Source: Rhodobacteraceae bacterium HTCC2150 (GTDB lineage: Bacteria > Pseudomonadota > Alphaproteobacteria > Rhodobacterales > Rhodobacteraceae). Taken from it: DNA of 64,000 bases. A program made the position numbers and the translations under genes. Location of the stretch: assembly GCA_000169395.1 (NCBI GenBank), contig AAXZ01000005.1, positions 1 through 64,000 on the forward strand, given 5' to 3'. Below are positions 25,623 to 35,290 of this stretch, one piece after another. Each line of letters begins with the position of its first letter. Position 1 is the first letter of the stretch. Under the pieces are notes generated by a model. It did not search any database. It was not told the origin of the DNA and saw only the letters and a list, made by a program, of their open reading frames with translations.

Positions 25623-26354
25623 ATGCGTCTAAAGCTGTTCATCCAAATAATCCTGATTGTGTCGGCCACAAGCAGTCATGCAAAAGCGGTGTGCTCTCAG
25701 GCGTTGGTGCTGGCGCTCGATATATCAGGGTCTGTGAATGACGTTGAATACAATCAACAACTGAATGGTTTGGCAGGTGCATTGCTGGCACCTGAAATCA
25801 GTGATCTAATCCTTTCCACACCTGAAACCCCTGTTTCTGTTGCGGTCTTTGAATGGTCCTCAGCAGATCATCAACAATTGATCCAAGATTGGTTGGTTGT
25901 TGATACCCCCGAAAGCCTGGCGCAACTGGCAAACAGAATTCGGGCCCACAGAAAAAATCGCGTCACACTTAAAACAGCTTTGGGATCTGCGATTGAATTT
26001 GCCAACATATTATTGTCAGAAAAAACGCATTGCTGGCGGCGCACGATTGATATTTCAGGCGACGGTAAAAACAATGACGGCCCTGAACCGTTGGATGTTA
26101 AAATTCGATTGCAAAATACAGGTATTATTGTGAACGCTTTGGTCATCGCTGATCCAAAGGAAACATTCTATGAATATCCTTTTGGTGGCAAATTGATCCC
26201 TTATTTCAAAGAAAACGTTACATTTGGCCCCGGCGCCTTTGTCGAAGAAGCCGGCGGTTACAAGGATTACCTAAATTCCATGCGCCGCAAATTGGAACGC
26301 GAATTATCACCTGTGATCATGCTTGGCGCGATTGATCGCAAGCATGATCCCTAA
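25623..26354 (+). CDS. DUF1194 domain-containing protein (VWA fold, exported)
   Basis: Protein of 243 aa with an N-terminal signal peptide (MRLKLFIQIILIVSATSSHA-KA) and a von Willebrand A-like domain. The MIDAS motif is DISGSVN near residue 35, with further metal-site residues in TALGSA and SGDGKNN. DUF1194 proteins are common in Rhodobacterales and have no assigned function; a periplasmic binding role is likely. I start at the ATG at 25623 instead of the TTG four codons earlier. Its stop overlaps that of the convergent mbfA gene by 3 nt. Confidence 0.85.
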   Translation: MRLKLFIQIILIVSATSSHAKAVCSQALVLALDISGSVNDVEYNQQLNGLAGALLAPEISDLILSTPETPVSVAVFEWSSADHQQLIQDWLVVDTPESLAQLANRIRAHRKNRVTLKTALGSAIEFANILLSEKTHCWRRTIDISGDGKNNDGPEPLDVKIRLQNTGIIVNALVIADPKETFYEYPFGGKLIPYFKENVTFGPGAFVEEAGGYKDYLNSMRRKLERELSPVIMLGAIDRKHDP

Positions 26355-27328
26355 GCCTGTCCAATAAGGACGCCCGCCGCCAGCACCAAACCACCACCAA
26401 ACACGACCTGTAAGGCCGCGCGGAAAAATGGCGTTTGCATGTAGCGGTTTTGTATCCATGCAATGGCCCATAATTCAACAAACACCACCAAAATGGCAAT
26501 TACTGTCGCCGTCCAGAAATCATGGATCAGATAAGGCAAAGCGTGACCAAGACCACCGATAGTGGTCATGACACCCGCCGCGATCCCGCGTTTGATCGGG
26601 CTGCCACGCCCAGAAAGTTGCCCATCATCTGACGCCGCTTCGGTAAAGCCCATCGAAATGCCCGCCCCAACTGACGCTGCAAATCCCACCAAAAATGTGT
26701 TCCACGTATCACCTGTTGCGAAAGCTGCGGCAAAAATCGGGGCAAGGGTCGAAACAGAACCATCCATCAGACCAGCAAGGCCGGGTTGCACCCACGTCAG
26801 CACAAATTTGCGGTGTTGATCGCGATCCTCAACCTCTTTGGCATCACCAGAAAGGTGTTTTTCAGCCAATTCAGCGGCGCGTGTTTCATGGCCAAGTTCG
26901 GCCGCCGCCAAATCGCCAAGCAATTTGCGGGTATCAACATCCGTGCTGCGCGAGGCTGCAAGCGTATAAAAGCGCCCTGCTTCGGCCTCCATGTCACCGG
27001 CAATTTCGCGAATTTTTTCTAATGTTAGGTGATCAGCCAACCAGACAGGCTTTCGTGCATAAAATCCCGAAACATGTTCACGCCTGATCAAAGGCACAGT
27101 ATCGCCAAACCGTGTCTTATGAAGATCCAATAACCTTTGGCGATGCGCATCTTCTTCGGCGGCCATATCCACAAAAATCGCGGCGGTCGCTGGGAAATCC
27201 TCAACCAAACGCTGGGCAAATCCACGATAAATCTGCGCGTCATCCTCTTCGGAGGAAATCGCGAGTGCCAGAACCTCTTGTTCTGACAAATCATCAAACC
27301 GCTTTCGATTGCTTAACAATGCACGCAT
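26351..27328 (-). CDS. mbfA: Membrane-bound ferritin MbfA (ferritin-like plus VIT1/CCC1 domain)
   Basis: Iron exporter/detoxifier of 325 aa. The N-terminal ferritin-like domain (about 10-165) carries the di-iron Glu/His motifs (SSEEDDAQIYRG, DMAAEEDAHRQR, EAEAGRFY, AELGHETRA). The C-terminal part (about 175-325) is a CCC1/VIT1-type membrane domain (GLAGLMDGSVSTLAPIFAAA). In Agrobacterium and Bradyrhizobium MbfA is repressed by Irr under low iron. A perfect Irr/ICE box lies 15 nt upstream of the ATG. AGAGGG supports the start at 27328. Confidence 0.92.
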   Translation of the reverse strand: MRALLSNRKRFDDLSEQEVLALAISSEEDDAQIYRGFAQRLVEDFPATAAIFVDMAAEEDAHRQRLLDLHKTRFGDTVPLIRREHVSGFYARKPVWLADHLTLEKIREIAGDMEAEAGRFYTLAASRSTDVDTRKLLGDLAAAELGHETRAAELAEKHLSGDAKEVEDRDQHRKFVLTWVQPGLAGLMDGSVSTLAPIFAAAFATGDTWNTFLVGFAASVGAGISMGFTEAASDDGQLSGRGSPIKRGIAAGVMTTIGGLGHALPYLIHDFWTATVIAILVVFVELWAIAWIQNRYMQTPFFRAALQVVFGGGLVLAAGVLIGQA

Positions 27329-27342
27329 CACGCCCTCTTCAA

Positions 27343-27359
27343 TTTAGAATAATTCTAAA
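27343..27359. promoter_or_regulatory. Irr box (iron control element) upstream of mbfA
   Basis: The sequence TTTAGAATAATTCTAAA is a perfect dyad (TTTAGAA/TTCTAAA around TAA), the known ICE motif bound by Irr in alphaproteobacteria. It lies 15 nt before the mbfA ATG, a position suited to repression. Confidence 0.9.
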
Positions 27360-27395
27360 CTAGCGATAAATCCAAGACATTCAACCCACCACACC

Positions 27396-27424
27396 TTGAA
27401 ACTTTGCCGCAGGTCCCCTATTTT
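27396..27424 (+). promoter_or_regulatory. Sigma-70 promoter of ssrA
   Basis: TTGAAA at 27396-27401, a 17-nt spacer and TATTTT at 27419-27424, predicting transcription start near 27431 just before the tmRNA acceptor piece. Confidence 0.7.
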
Positions 27425-27430
27425 AAATCT

Positions 27431-27800
27431 GTCCTTCGGGACTATGGCGATAAACGCGCTCGCAATACACGGATCGGACCCGGGGGCGGTACCCGGCGAC
27501 TCCACCAACAAACCCTTCATTTGGGGGCGCATGGGGTCGAAATAGGATCGACGGACGTCTAAAGGGGTTAGCTTTTGCTCGGTGAGATACCACCGATATC
27601 GGTTCAATATAGCTAGTTGCAAATGACAACAAAGCACCGATGGCTCTGGCTGCGTAAGCAGTTCGAAATATCGAAAACTTAAGCCCTACCGCTTTGCGGC
27701 CGTAGGCGGGGTTTGCAGGTACCTGGCAACAGAAACCTGCGCTTCATCTTTCTTCAATTTATAGATCAGATCCAGACGCATAGAGTTCGAATTATTTTGC
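27431..27800 (+). ncRNA. ssrA: Transfer-messenger RNA, circularly permuted two-piece form
   Basis: The acceptor piece comes first: T-arm CCGGG-GGCGGTA-CCCGG then CGACTCCACCA ending at 27507. After a 25-nt intervening segment the coding piece starts at 27533 with GGGGTCG, which pairs with CGACTCC to form the acceptor stem. The tag frame at 27619-27657 encodes ANDNKAPMALAA then stop. Downstream pseudoknot-like GC hairpins follow to about 27740. Both outer ends are approximate. The permuted layout is typical of alphaproteobacteria. Confidence 0.93.
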
Positions 27801-27884
27801 CCTAGCGTTAAACGTGACGCGAATGTCCACTAGGCGGACTTTTCTGCCGTTGAGTATTTCACGCCAACACTTCACAATCATCCA

Positions 27885-28406
27885 ATGATCTATGTGTTAG
27901 CATATCCAATTTTTGAAAGTGGCTCTGCTGAGCGGATCAGCGCGTTCAGGGCTAAACATGAGCCACAAAGAGCTAAATATGTTCCGCCCCACATCACATT
28001 GGTCTTTGGAGTGGCAAACGAGCACCTTCAATCGATTTCGGGATTGGTCGAAGTCGCATCACGTCAATGCAGTATATTCCCGGTTGTGTTCGACGACTGG
28101 ATTTCTGAGTTTGATCCTTTTGAGAAGAAACACAAAGTTCTTTTGCTGTGTGGTGACGGGCAAGCAAAGGTCACTTCTTTGCATAACCAACTCTACGAAG
28201 GGTCACACCGTTCGGAATTCAGCTCAGCGCATCAGTTTAGAGCGCATATGACGGTGGCAACCTACGACAAGCGCACCGATTTAGACCAAGTTGATGTTTC
28301 TACCGTGGGCGAGTTTCCCATTGAGGGAAAACTGTCTGCTCTGGAGTTGGTTCGGTTTGAGGATGGTCGCCTGACGACGCTGAAAACGGTGCCCTTCGTC
28401 GCGTAG
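27885..28406 (+). CDS. 2'-5' RNA ligase family protein (2H phosphoesterase superfamily)
   Basis: Protein of 173 aa with the two HxT motifs of the 2H superfamily: H36-I-T38 in PPHITLVFG and H121-M-T123 in FRAHMTVATY. Such proteins hydrolyse or form 2',5'- or cyclic phosphodiester bonds in RNA or nucleotides. The N-terminus MIYVLAYPIF is the first strand. It lies downstream of ssrA on the same strand with its own short leader. The substrate cannot be inferred. Confidence 0.85.
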   Translation: MIYVLAYPIFESGSAERISAFRAKHEPQRAKYVPPHITLVFGVANEHLQSISGLVEVASRQCSIFPVVFDDWISEFDPFEKKHKVLLLCGDGQAKVTSLHNQLYEGSHRSEFSSAHQFRAHMTVATYDKRTDLDQVDVSTVGEFPIEGKLSALELVRFEDGRLTTLKTVPFVA

Positions 28407-28498
28407 GTTTGGGCTCGAAGCTGACTTTGAGTGTTCTTAGTTTCTCTTATTTTGAAAAATTTTGTTTACCTCGATTTCATTTACAAACAGGAGCAAAT

Positions 28499-30505
28499 TT
28501 AGTCCGATTTAGCAATCCTTGGCCGCCCTGACACTTCAACGAAAATCGTCGCTTCCACAAAAACATCTCGGGCCTCAATGTGGGCTTGCTTCACGTCGCG
28601 CGACAAATTCACGTTGATGTCCACCGCCCCGCTTGCGAGGGCCTCAGCCTCTGCCAATTCTTGCAGTGCTTTTTCGACATGTGCCATGGCCGCATCGGCA
28701 TCGGCGAAATCCTCGGGCCCTGCATCCAGATGGGTGCGATAACGCCCTTCACTGGGCGACGTTACTGTGCCTGACTTGCGCACCGTCACACGCCCCACAA
28801 CCGCACCAATGGCGTTTGCGACACCGGCGTGTTTGGGAAGGTTCATTTTGCAATGCAAAAATTCACCAACCGCTGGGTAATAACTATTGGCCGATGCCCC
28901 CAGACCAATCACATCAACAGCCAAACCAGCACTGATCTGCACGATGCCTTTGTGTTTAGCCAAACCACGTTGCATCAACACATGTCTTGCCAGATCAGCG
29001 GGTGGTGGGCCAAACGGCGTTTCTTCTTCGGCAAAAGCGGCCTCAAGCAACGCAATCGATGTTTGATACGTCAAACGATCAACGATCATTTGCGCCAAAT
29101 CATGAGCATCGCGGGATAAAACATCCCCCGCCCCCGTCCGCCGACGCCCAAACAGCAACAAGGCCATTTTTGCGGAATCTTTGTTCCACACACCCAAACG
29201 GCCTAAAACATGGCTGGCATCCGAGGGTGTAAGCCCCGCCATTTGCACAAGACCCCGTGCCACCAAACGTTCAATCGTCTGTGTATCAATGCGCGAGGTA
29301 ACAGCGCGCGCCATGGGTATTACATCGGTGCCAATGCGATCAAGAACCTTGCGTTCCCGATCAGTGAGCCCCCCATCATCCATGCCCGACACGGCCCGCA
29401 CAAAGCGCGCATCATATTCCCCAGGCAATGTTGATTTACTTTGGCTTTCAAGAGCAGGCAAAACAACCTCTGGTGCCTCATGGGCGATAAGGGATATCGG
29501 CAACAAGCGGCGTGGGCCAAGTGTGATACCGCCCTTTAACCCCTCGGTAATGAAGTGCACTTCGCTATCGCCACCCAAGCCTGTGGTTCGCATGGCAACG
29601 GCCTCAACCATTGTACGGTACGGGCCTACACGCGCACCTGCGGGATCAAGGGCGGGTTGACCGTCCCTTAGGATTGCAACATCCGTCGTGGTGCCGCCAA
29701 TATCAGAAACAAGTGCATGATCAGCGCCAGTAAGCCAACGCGCCCCAACGATGCTGGCGGCAGGACCTGAAAGAATTGTTTCAATCGGGCGATCCTTGGC
29801 CATGGTGGAAGAAATCAAGGCACCATCACCGCGCACAACCATTAAGGGTGCCATCACGCCAATTTCAGTCAAAATATCCTCGGCACGGCCAATCAATCGA
29901 TGGGTAAGGCCAATAAGACGCGCATTAAGCAATGCGGTTAACGCGCGTTTTGGACCGTTCAACTTGGCCGAAAGATGATGTGAGGCACTGACTGGGCAAC
30001 CTGTCACATCCTCAATCAGCGACGCTGCGGCCTGTTCATGGGTTGGATTGCGCGTGGCAAATTGTGATGCAACGGCAAAGGCCGAAATTCCTGTTTGCGC
30101 GTCAAGCCATGTGCGCAAGGCAGATAAATCAAGTGGGGCCACTTCGCCACCTGAATGATCATGCCCCCCTGTAAGACTTATGACGGGATCGCCTTTTAAT
30201 GCGTCGCGCAAACCATGAGTATCCAAATCACGCGCATCAAAACCGATATAAACCAATCCAACGCGGCCACCCTGCCCCTCGACCAATGCATTGGTGGCCA
30301 AAGTTGTCGATAGTGACGCCAAAGAAATATCGGCCGCAGAGACATTTGCTTGGACTAAAACATTGCGCACCGCCGCCCCAATACCAACAGCCAAATCTTG
30401 CCGTGTCGTTAGGGATTTTGCGCTGGCAATTACGCTTGTTTCATCACGGATCAGAACGGCATCCGTATAGGTGCCGCCTGTATCCACCCCGAGAAGTATT
30501 GTCAT
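28499..30505 (-). CDS. Hydantoinase/oxoprolinase family protein (HyuA type)
   Basis: ATP-dependent hydrolase subunit of 668 aa. The N-terminal actin-like fold starts LLGVDTGGTYTDAVLI (phosphate-1 loop), the middle HyuA domain contains SDIGGTTTDVAILRDG, and the C-terminal part has an acetophenone carboxylase-like region. The usual partner HyuB is absent on either side, so this is an orphan A subunit; some relatives act alone. The ring substrate (hydantoin, 5-oxoproline or similar) is unknown. Upstream is a beta-hydroxyacid dehydrogenase 79 nt away on the same strand. Confidence 0.88.
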   Translation of the reverse strand: MTILLGVDTGGTYTDAVLIRDETSVIASAKSLTTRQDLAVGIGAAVRNVLVQANVSAADISLASLSTTLATNALVEGQGGRVGLVYIGFDARDLDTHGLRDALKGDPVISLTGGHDHSGGEVAPLDLSALRTWLDAQTGISAFAVASQFATRNPTHEQAAASLIEDVTGCPVSASHHLSAKLNGPKRALTALLNARLIGLTHRLIGRAEDILTEIGVMAPLMVVRGDGALISSTMAKDRPIETILSGPAASIVGARWLTGADHALVSDIGGTTTDVAILRDGQPALDPAGARVGPYRTMVEAVAMRTTGLGGDSEVHFITEGLKGGITLGPRRLLPISLIAHEAPEVVLPALESQSKSTLPGEYDARFVRAVSGMDDGGLTDRERKVLDRIGTDVIPMARAVTSRIDTQTIERLVARGLVQMAGLTPSDASHVLGRLGVWNKDSAKMALLLFGRRRTGAGDVLSRDAHDLAQMIVDRLTYQTSIALLEAAFAEEETPFGPPPADLARHVLMQRGLAKHKGIVQISAGLAVDVIGLGASANSYYPAVGEFLHCKMNLPKHAGVANAIGAVVGRVTVRKSGTVTSPSEGRYRTHLDAGPEDFADADAAMAHVEKALQELAEAEALASGAVDINVNLSRDVKQAHIEARDVFVEATIFVEVSGRPRIAKSD

Positions 30506-30584
30506 TTTGGTGGCCTTTATTATTCACCAATTCAGGTGACAAATTGCTGAACGGGCGCGATTTTTCACGCCCGTTTGCGACATT

Positions 30585-31451
30585 TTATGACCGAAAACGC
30601 TTGATCAAGCTGGAGGTATCCCAACGACCGCCACCAAGTTCTTGGACATCGCCATAAAACTTATCGACAACTTCTGTTACGGGTAAAGGCGCGCCGTTGT
30701 TTTTAGCCTCGTCCAGACAAATCCCAAGATCCTTGCGCATCCAATCAACCGCAAAGCCATAATCGAATTTATCATCAACCATGGTTTCATAGCGGTTCGC
30801 CATTTGCCAAGATCCCGCCGCACCATGCATGATCACCTCGACCACTTCTTTACCATCAAGGCCCGCTTTTTCAGCGAAATTCAGCCCTTCTGACAAACCT
30901 TGCACCAACCCAGCGATACAAATTTGGTTAACCATCTTAGTCAGTTGCCCTGCGCCATTTTCGCCCAGACGTTTACACGCCTTGTAATAGGCACCCATGA
31001 TTGGTTCCGCTGCATCATATGCTGCTTGATCACCACCACACATGATGCCCAATTGACCATTTTCTGCGCCCGCTTGCCCGCCAGAAACGGGGGCATCAAC
31101 GAAGGCAACACCCATGTCAGCGGCCAATTCATATAGTTCACGGGTAACCGTGGCGGAAACCGTTGTATGATCTACAAAAATCGCCCCTTTAGACATGCCA
31201 GCCAACGCGCCGTCATCCCCTAAACAAACAGAGCGCAAATCATCGTCATTCCCAACGCAGGCCATGACGAAATCAGCACCCATTGCAGCCTCACGCGGTG
31301 TTGTCGCAAATTTTCCACCATGTTGTGCAGCCCATGCTTCGGCTTTAGCAGTTGTTCGATTATAAACCGTAACGTCATGTCCTGCTGCTGCCAAATGTCC
31401 GGCCATTGGATAGCCCATGACGCCTAAACCGAGAAAAGAAACTTTTGCCAT
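30585..31451 (-). CDS. 3-hydroxyisobutyrate dehydrogenase family NAD(P)-dependent oxidoreductase
   Basis: Beta-hydroxyacid dehydrogenase of 288 aa. The Rossmann motif FLGLGVMGYPMAGHL is at residues 5-19, the substrate-binding DAPVSGGQAGAENG is near 120, and the catalytic Lys lies in GAGQLTKMVNQI near 170. These fit 3-HIBADH, tartronate semialdehyde reductase or glyoxylate reductase; I cannot separate them. If the purine pathway yields glyoxylate, a tartronate semialdehyde role would be useful, but the gene is 10 kb away from that cluster. Confidence 0.88.
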   Translation of the reverse strand: MAKVSFLGLGVMGYPMAGHLAAAGHDVTVYNRTTAKAEAWAAQHGGKFATTPREAAMGADFVMACVGNDDDLRSVCLGDDGALAGMSKGAIFVDHTTVSATVTRELYELAADMGVAFVDAPVSGGQAGAENGQLGIMCGGDQAAYDAAEPIMGAYYKACKRLGENGAGQLTKMVNQICIAGLVQGLSEGLNFAEKAGLDGKEVVEVIMHGAAGSWQMANRYETMVDDKFDYGFAVDWMRKDLGICLDEAKNNGAPLPVTEVVDKFYGDVQELGGGRWDTSSLIKRFRS

Positions 31452-31477
31452 AATATCGCGCTCCTGATTGCCCTAAG

Positions 31478-33994
31478 ATGTGTTTCGCATTAGGTAACAG
31501 GTCCTATACGATAATCAAAGCGGTGGGCATAGTGGCGCGAGTATTTATTTGGCTAACTCGGTTATTTGGCGCAGCCTTTGGGCTGATCGTTTTGGCGTTT
31601 GCTTTGACCTATTGGTTTGCTTCACGCTCGTTGCCGGACTATTCCGCCGATTATGAAATTTCAGGGCTGTCCGCGCCCGTTGAAATTGTTCGTGATAACG
31701 CGAATGTACCCCATATTTTTGGTTCAAATGACGCCGATGTCTATTTCGGTCTTGGTTTTGTTCACGCTCAAGATCGCCTGTGGCAAATGCTAATGTTGCG
31801 CCAAACGGCCCAAGGTCGTCTGTCAGAAATGTTTGGCGAACGTACAGTAAAGATTGATGATTTGGTTCGTCGTCTTGATTTCTACAATTTGGCCTCAACA
31901 TCTGTTGAACAGCAAGATGAAAAAACCCGCACAATGTTGTCGTCTTACGCAAAGGGCGTGAATGCGTGGCTTGGCAAAGTAAATGAACAGGCACTGGGTC
32001 GCGGCGCACCTGAATTGTTCCTTTTTTCCAGCAGCCTTTCACCTTGGCAGCCCGCAGATTCTATCGCGATCGGCAAATTGATGGCCCTTCAGATGAGCAG
32101 CCATTTGGAACGTGAGGTGACACGCGCGCAAGCGTCGCTCGTTTTGGAACAACCCCGTTTGATGGACCTTTTGGCCGATGTGCCGGGCGAAGGTAAAACC
32201 GAACTGGGGGATTTTGCCAGCTTGTTCAACGGTGCCAAGTTTCCAAATCAATACGCAGAATTGCCCCGCGATCCGTTGCACCCAGTTAAAAGGCGTGCAT
32301 TTGCCGGTGCATCAAACGCGTGGGCCGTTACACCTGACCGCAGTGCCACCCGATCTACTTTGTTGGCGAATGATCCGCATTTAGGCCTCTCGGCCCCGAC
32401 AGTTTGGTATCTGGCACGTCTACAACTTGCCAGTGGAGGCGTAATCGGCGGCAGTTTTCCTGGGGCACCGATCATTTTGGCGGGTCGTAGTTCAAAACTA
32501 GGCTGGGGTCCAACGACAGCGAACGTAGATGATCAGGATTTATTTATTGAACAACTTAATCCCGAAAACCCTCAAGAATACCGCACACCAGATGGTTTTC
32601 GCACCTTTAGAACCCAGCAATCCGTCATCCGTATAAAAGACGCAGCACCAATCACCATCACCATGCGCTGGACAGAGAATGGCCCTGTTTTGCCAGGTCA
32701 GCATTTCAATTTGGCGGCGATTACCCCACCGGGGCATGTTGTATCCCTCGGTTTTACCGCACTAAATGAAATCGACACCACGATGACAGGCTGGCGTCGC
32801 CTCATGGAAGCCCATTCCATTAAGGACGCGTTGCAAGCAGGCCGATGGTTCAGTGTTGCGCCACAAAACCTGACATTGGCAGATCGCCATTCCGTAGGCA
32901 TGATGACTGTTGGTGCCCTGCCGCGCCGCGATCCAAATCATCAAAGTCAGGGGCGCATCCCTGCCCCTGGTTGGATCAAGGAAAATCGCTGGAATGGGAT
33001 GTATTCGTTTTCGTTCAACCCCCAAATCATCAATCCGGTTGGCGGTGGCGTGGCTACAACCAACAATAAATACATCGATCGACCTTTTCCCGAACACGTC
33101 AGTTTCACTTGGGGCGATACACAGCGCATTGTCCGCCTGCGTAAACTGCTGCAAGACCGCAAAGTTCACACACGTGACAGTTTCATTGAGGCACAGCTTG
33201 ATACTGTCAGTAATGCGGCGCGTTCTTTACTGCCGCTTGTAGCACGAGATTTGTGGTTCTCAGGCGATGCCGCACCGGCAGGCACGCCCGCCCATCAACG
33301 CCAGATTGCCCTGAACCTATTGGCCAAATGGAATGGCCAGATGAACGAACATCTGCCGGAACCATTAATCTATGCGGCATGGATGAATGCGCTGCAAAAC
33401 CGATTGACGCGCGATGAACTTGGCCCGCTTAGTGATACATTCAAACGCCCTAACCCGCTGTTTATTGAGCGTGTTTATCGCAACACGGATGGTGCCGCCG
33501 TTTGGTGCGATGTTATTCAAACAAGCCCCGTTGAAACTTGCCTAGATGTGGCGCGGCAATCCTTGGAACAAGCGTTGTTGGACATGACTGAACAATATGG
33601 CCGCAACATCGAAAGCTGGCGTTGGGGTGATGCCCATGTTGCGATGCATGATCATCAGGTTCTGGGCGAAGTACCGATTTTGGGTTGGTTCGTGAATATC
33701 CGCCAATCCACATCAGGTGGCGATCACACGTTACAACGTGGCCGCACATCGGGTAAGGTTGGCATGCCTTTTGCCAATGTTCACGCAGCAGGATATCGCG
33801 GTGTTTATGATTTTGCCGATCCAGACAGTTCGGTTTTTGTGACGGCTACAGGTCAATCGGGTCATCCGCTTTCAAGATTTTATGAAAACATGGGTGAACT
33901 CTGGCGTCGCGGTGAATATATTCCCATGTCACTTGATCCGGCTTTGGCACGGGCTGCATCCGTGGGCATCACGATGCTGACACCGATGAAGTGA
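31478..33994 (+). CDS. Penicillin acylase family protein (membrane-anchored Ntn hydrolase)
   Basis: Ntn-hydrolase precursor of 838 aa. An N-terminal membrane anchor (about 20-48) precedes the alpha chain; the autocleavage site and nucleophile are Gly-Ala-Ser279 in AFAGASNAWAV, followed by the beta chain (WGPTTANVDDQDLF and, near the end, GGDHTLQRGRTSG). Relatives hydrolyse beta-lactam side chains or acyl-homoserine lactones; quorum-quenching activity is possible. The start is uncertain, since a GTG near 31533 could also serve. Its stop directly abuts that of the convergent hflX. Confidence 0.9.
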   Translation: MCFALGNRSYTIIKAVGIVARVFIWLTRLFGAAFGLIVLAFALTYWFASRSLPDYSADYEISGLSAPVEIVRDNANVPHIFGSNDADVYFGLGFVHAQDRLWQMLMLRQTAQGRLSEMFGERTVKIDDLVRRLDFYNLASTSVEQQDEKTRTMLSSYAKGVNAWLGKVNEQALGRGAPELFLFSSSLSPWQPADSIAIGKLMALQMSSHLEREVTRAQASLVLEQPRLMDLLADVPGEGKTELGDFASLFNGAKFPNQYAELPRDPLHPVKRRAFAGASNAWAVTPDRSATRSTLLANDPHLGLSAPTVWYLARLQLASGGVIGGSFPGAPIILAGRSSKLGWGPTTANVDDQDLFIEQLNPENPQEYRTPDGFRTFRTQQSVIRIKDAAPITITMRWTENGPVLPGQHFNLAAITPPGHVVSLGFTALNEIDTTMTGWRRLMEAHSIKDALQAGRWFSVAPQNLTLADRHSVGMMTVGALPRRDPNHQSQGRIPAPGWIKENRWNGMYSFSFNPQIINPVGGGVATTNNKYIDRPFPEHVSFTWGDTQRIVRLRKLLQDRKVHTRDSFIEAQLDTVSNAARSLLPLVARDLWFSGDAAPAGTPAHQRQIALNLLAKWNGQMNEHLPEPLIYAAWMNALQNRLTRDELGPLSDTFKRPNPLFIERVYRNTDGAAVWCDVIQTSPVETCLDVARQSLEQALLDMTEQYGRNIESWRWGDAHVAMHDHQVLGEVPILGWFVNIRQSTSGGDHTLQRGRTSGKVGMPFANVHAAGYRGVYDFADPDSSVFVTATGQSGHPLSRFYENMGELWRRGEYIPMSLDPALARAASVGITMLTPMK

Positions 33995-35290
33995 TTAGAG
34001 CGCGTCAAATCGCTCTTTTTGCCGTTGGGTCCATGATACAGTCAGCTTAAAGCCGTTCTCGTCTTGATCCTCAACTTGAACGACATCTTCTTGGAACAAC
34101 CATGCACGCTTTTGGCCTGCAGAAAATGGTAGGCTTAGAATGTCTGTAGAACGCTCATCATCAAGTTTGGCTTTGATAGCAGCCAGCAAGACCTCCATTC
34201 CGTCACCAGTAATGGATGAAACACCAAAGACATCTTCTTTACGTTCAGCCAAAGCCGCCACGCGCCCTGCGTCCTCTTCGTTCAATAGATCAGTTTTGTT
34301 CCAAATCTCAATTTGCGGCGTTTCGTGTCCAATGCCTAGCGAAGACAGAATCGTACGCACGTTGCCGGCCTGACTTTCTGTTTCTGGATGGGCAATATCG
34401 CGCACATGCAAAATCAAATCGGCGCTTAAAGCATCCTCAAGCGTCGCCCGAAAAGCCGCGACCAATTCAGTTGGCAGATCGGAAATAAATCCAACAGTAT
34501 CGGACAAAATAACATCCAACCCATTTGGCAAGTTTACGGCCCGCATCGTGGGATCAAGCGTCGCAAAAAGCATGTCTTTGGCGAACACTTTCGCACCCGT
34601 TAAATGATTGAAAAATGTCGATTTTCCAGCATTTGTATACCCAACCAACGCCACAACCGGATAAGGCACTTTCTTGCGCGCCGCACGGTGCAATTCGCGG
34701 GTTTTAACGGTTTTCTCAAGTTGACGTCGAATGCGAATGATTGCTTCATCCAAAGCGCGACGGTCACTTTCAATTTGGGTTTCACCAGGACCACCAACAA
34801 AGCCAAGACCACCGCGTTGTCGCTCTAAGTGCGTCCAAGCCCGAACAAGGCGGGTCTTTTGATAGGACAATGCAGCCATTTCAACTTGTAAAACGCCTTC
34901 GCGTGTTCGTGCACGGTCCGAGAAAATCTCTAGGATCAAACCCGTTCGATCAAGGATCTTAACGTTCCATTCTTTTTCAAGATTGCGCTGCTGCACAGGT
35001 GAAACAGGGCCATCAATGACCACCAATTCCACTTCTGCGGCCTTGAACATGCCTTTCAGCTCTTCGATCTTACCCTTACCAAACAAAGTGCCTGGTTGTG
35101 CCTTGGGTAAACGAACGTGGGTATTTCCCAGAACGTCCAATTGCGGCAGGGCACGCGCCAAAGACACCGCCTCGGCTAATGCATGGGCAGGAATACGCGA
35201 GGTGCGTACGGACTTGATTTCCGGATATAGGACCCAGACGCCGGTTAAATGCGGCTCGTCTTCGTGGCCCTCTGTAGGTTCAGTAACTAT
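33995..35290 (-). CDS. hflX: GTPase HflX, non-canonical start
   Basis: Ribosome-splitting GTPase of up to 431 aa. The HflX N-domain is followed by a coiled linker ([17 protein letters not shown]) and a G-domain with G1 [19 protein letters not shown] and NKTD. The frame stays open and HflX-like ([20 protein letters not shown]) back to about 35293 but holds no ATG, GTG or TTG before the GTG at 35167, which would remove about 41 conserved residues. The best upstream candidate is ATA at 35290, overlapping the hfq stop as ATAG. It lies directly downstream of hfq, as in most proteobacteria. Confidence 0.85.
   Translation of the reverse strand: MVTEPTEGHEDEPHLTGVWVLYPEIKSVRTSRIPAHALAEAVSLARALPQLDVLGNTHVRLPKAQPGTLFGKGKIEELKGMFKAAEVELVVIDGPVSPVQQRNLEKEWNVKILDRTGLILEIFSDRARTREGVLQVEMAALSYQKTRLVRAWTHLERQRGGLGFVGGPGETQIESDRRALDEAIIRIRRQLEKTVKTRELHRAARKKVPYPVVALVGYTNAGKSTFFNHLTGAKVFAKDMLFATLDPTMRAVNLPNGLDVILSDTVGFISDLPTELVAAFRATLEDALSADLILHVRDIAHPETESQAGNVRTILSSLGIGHETPQIEIWNKTDLLNEEDAGRVAALAERKEDVFGVSSITGDGMEVLLAAIKAKLDDERSTDILSLPFSAGQKRAWLFQEDVVQVEDQDENGFKLTVSWTQRQKERFDAL

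Noticed and set aside
27344-27637. 97-codon minus-strand frame
   Set aside because: It lies antisense across the tmRNA gene and the Irr box; structured RNA explains the region.
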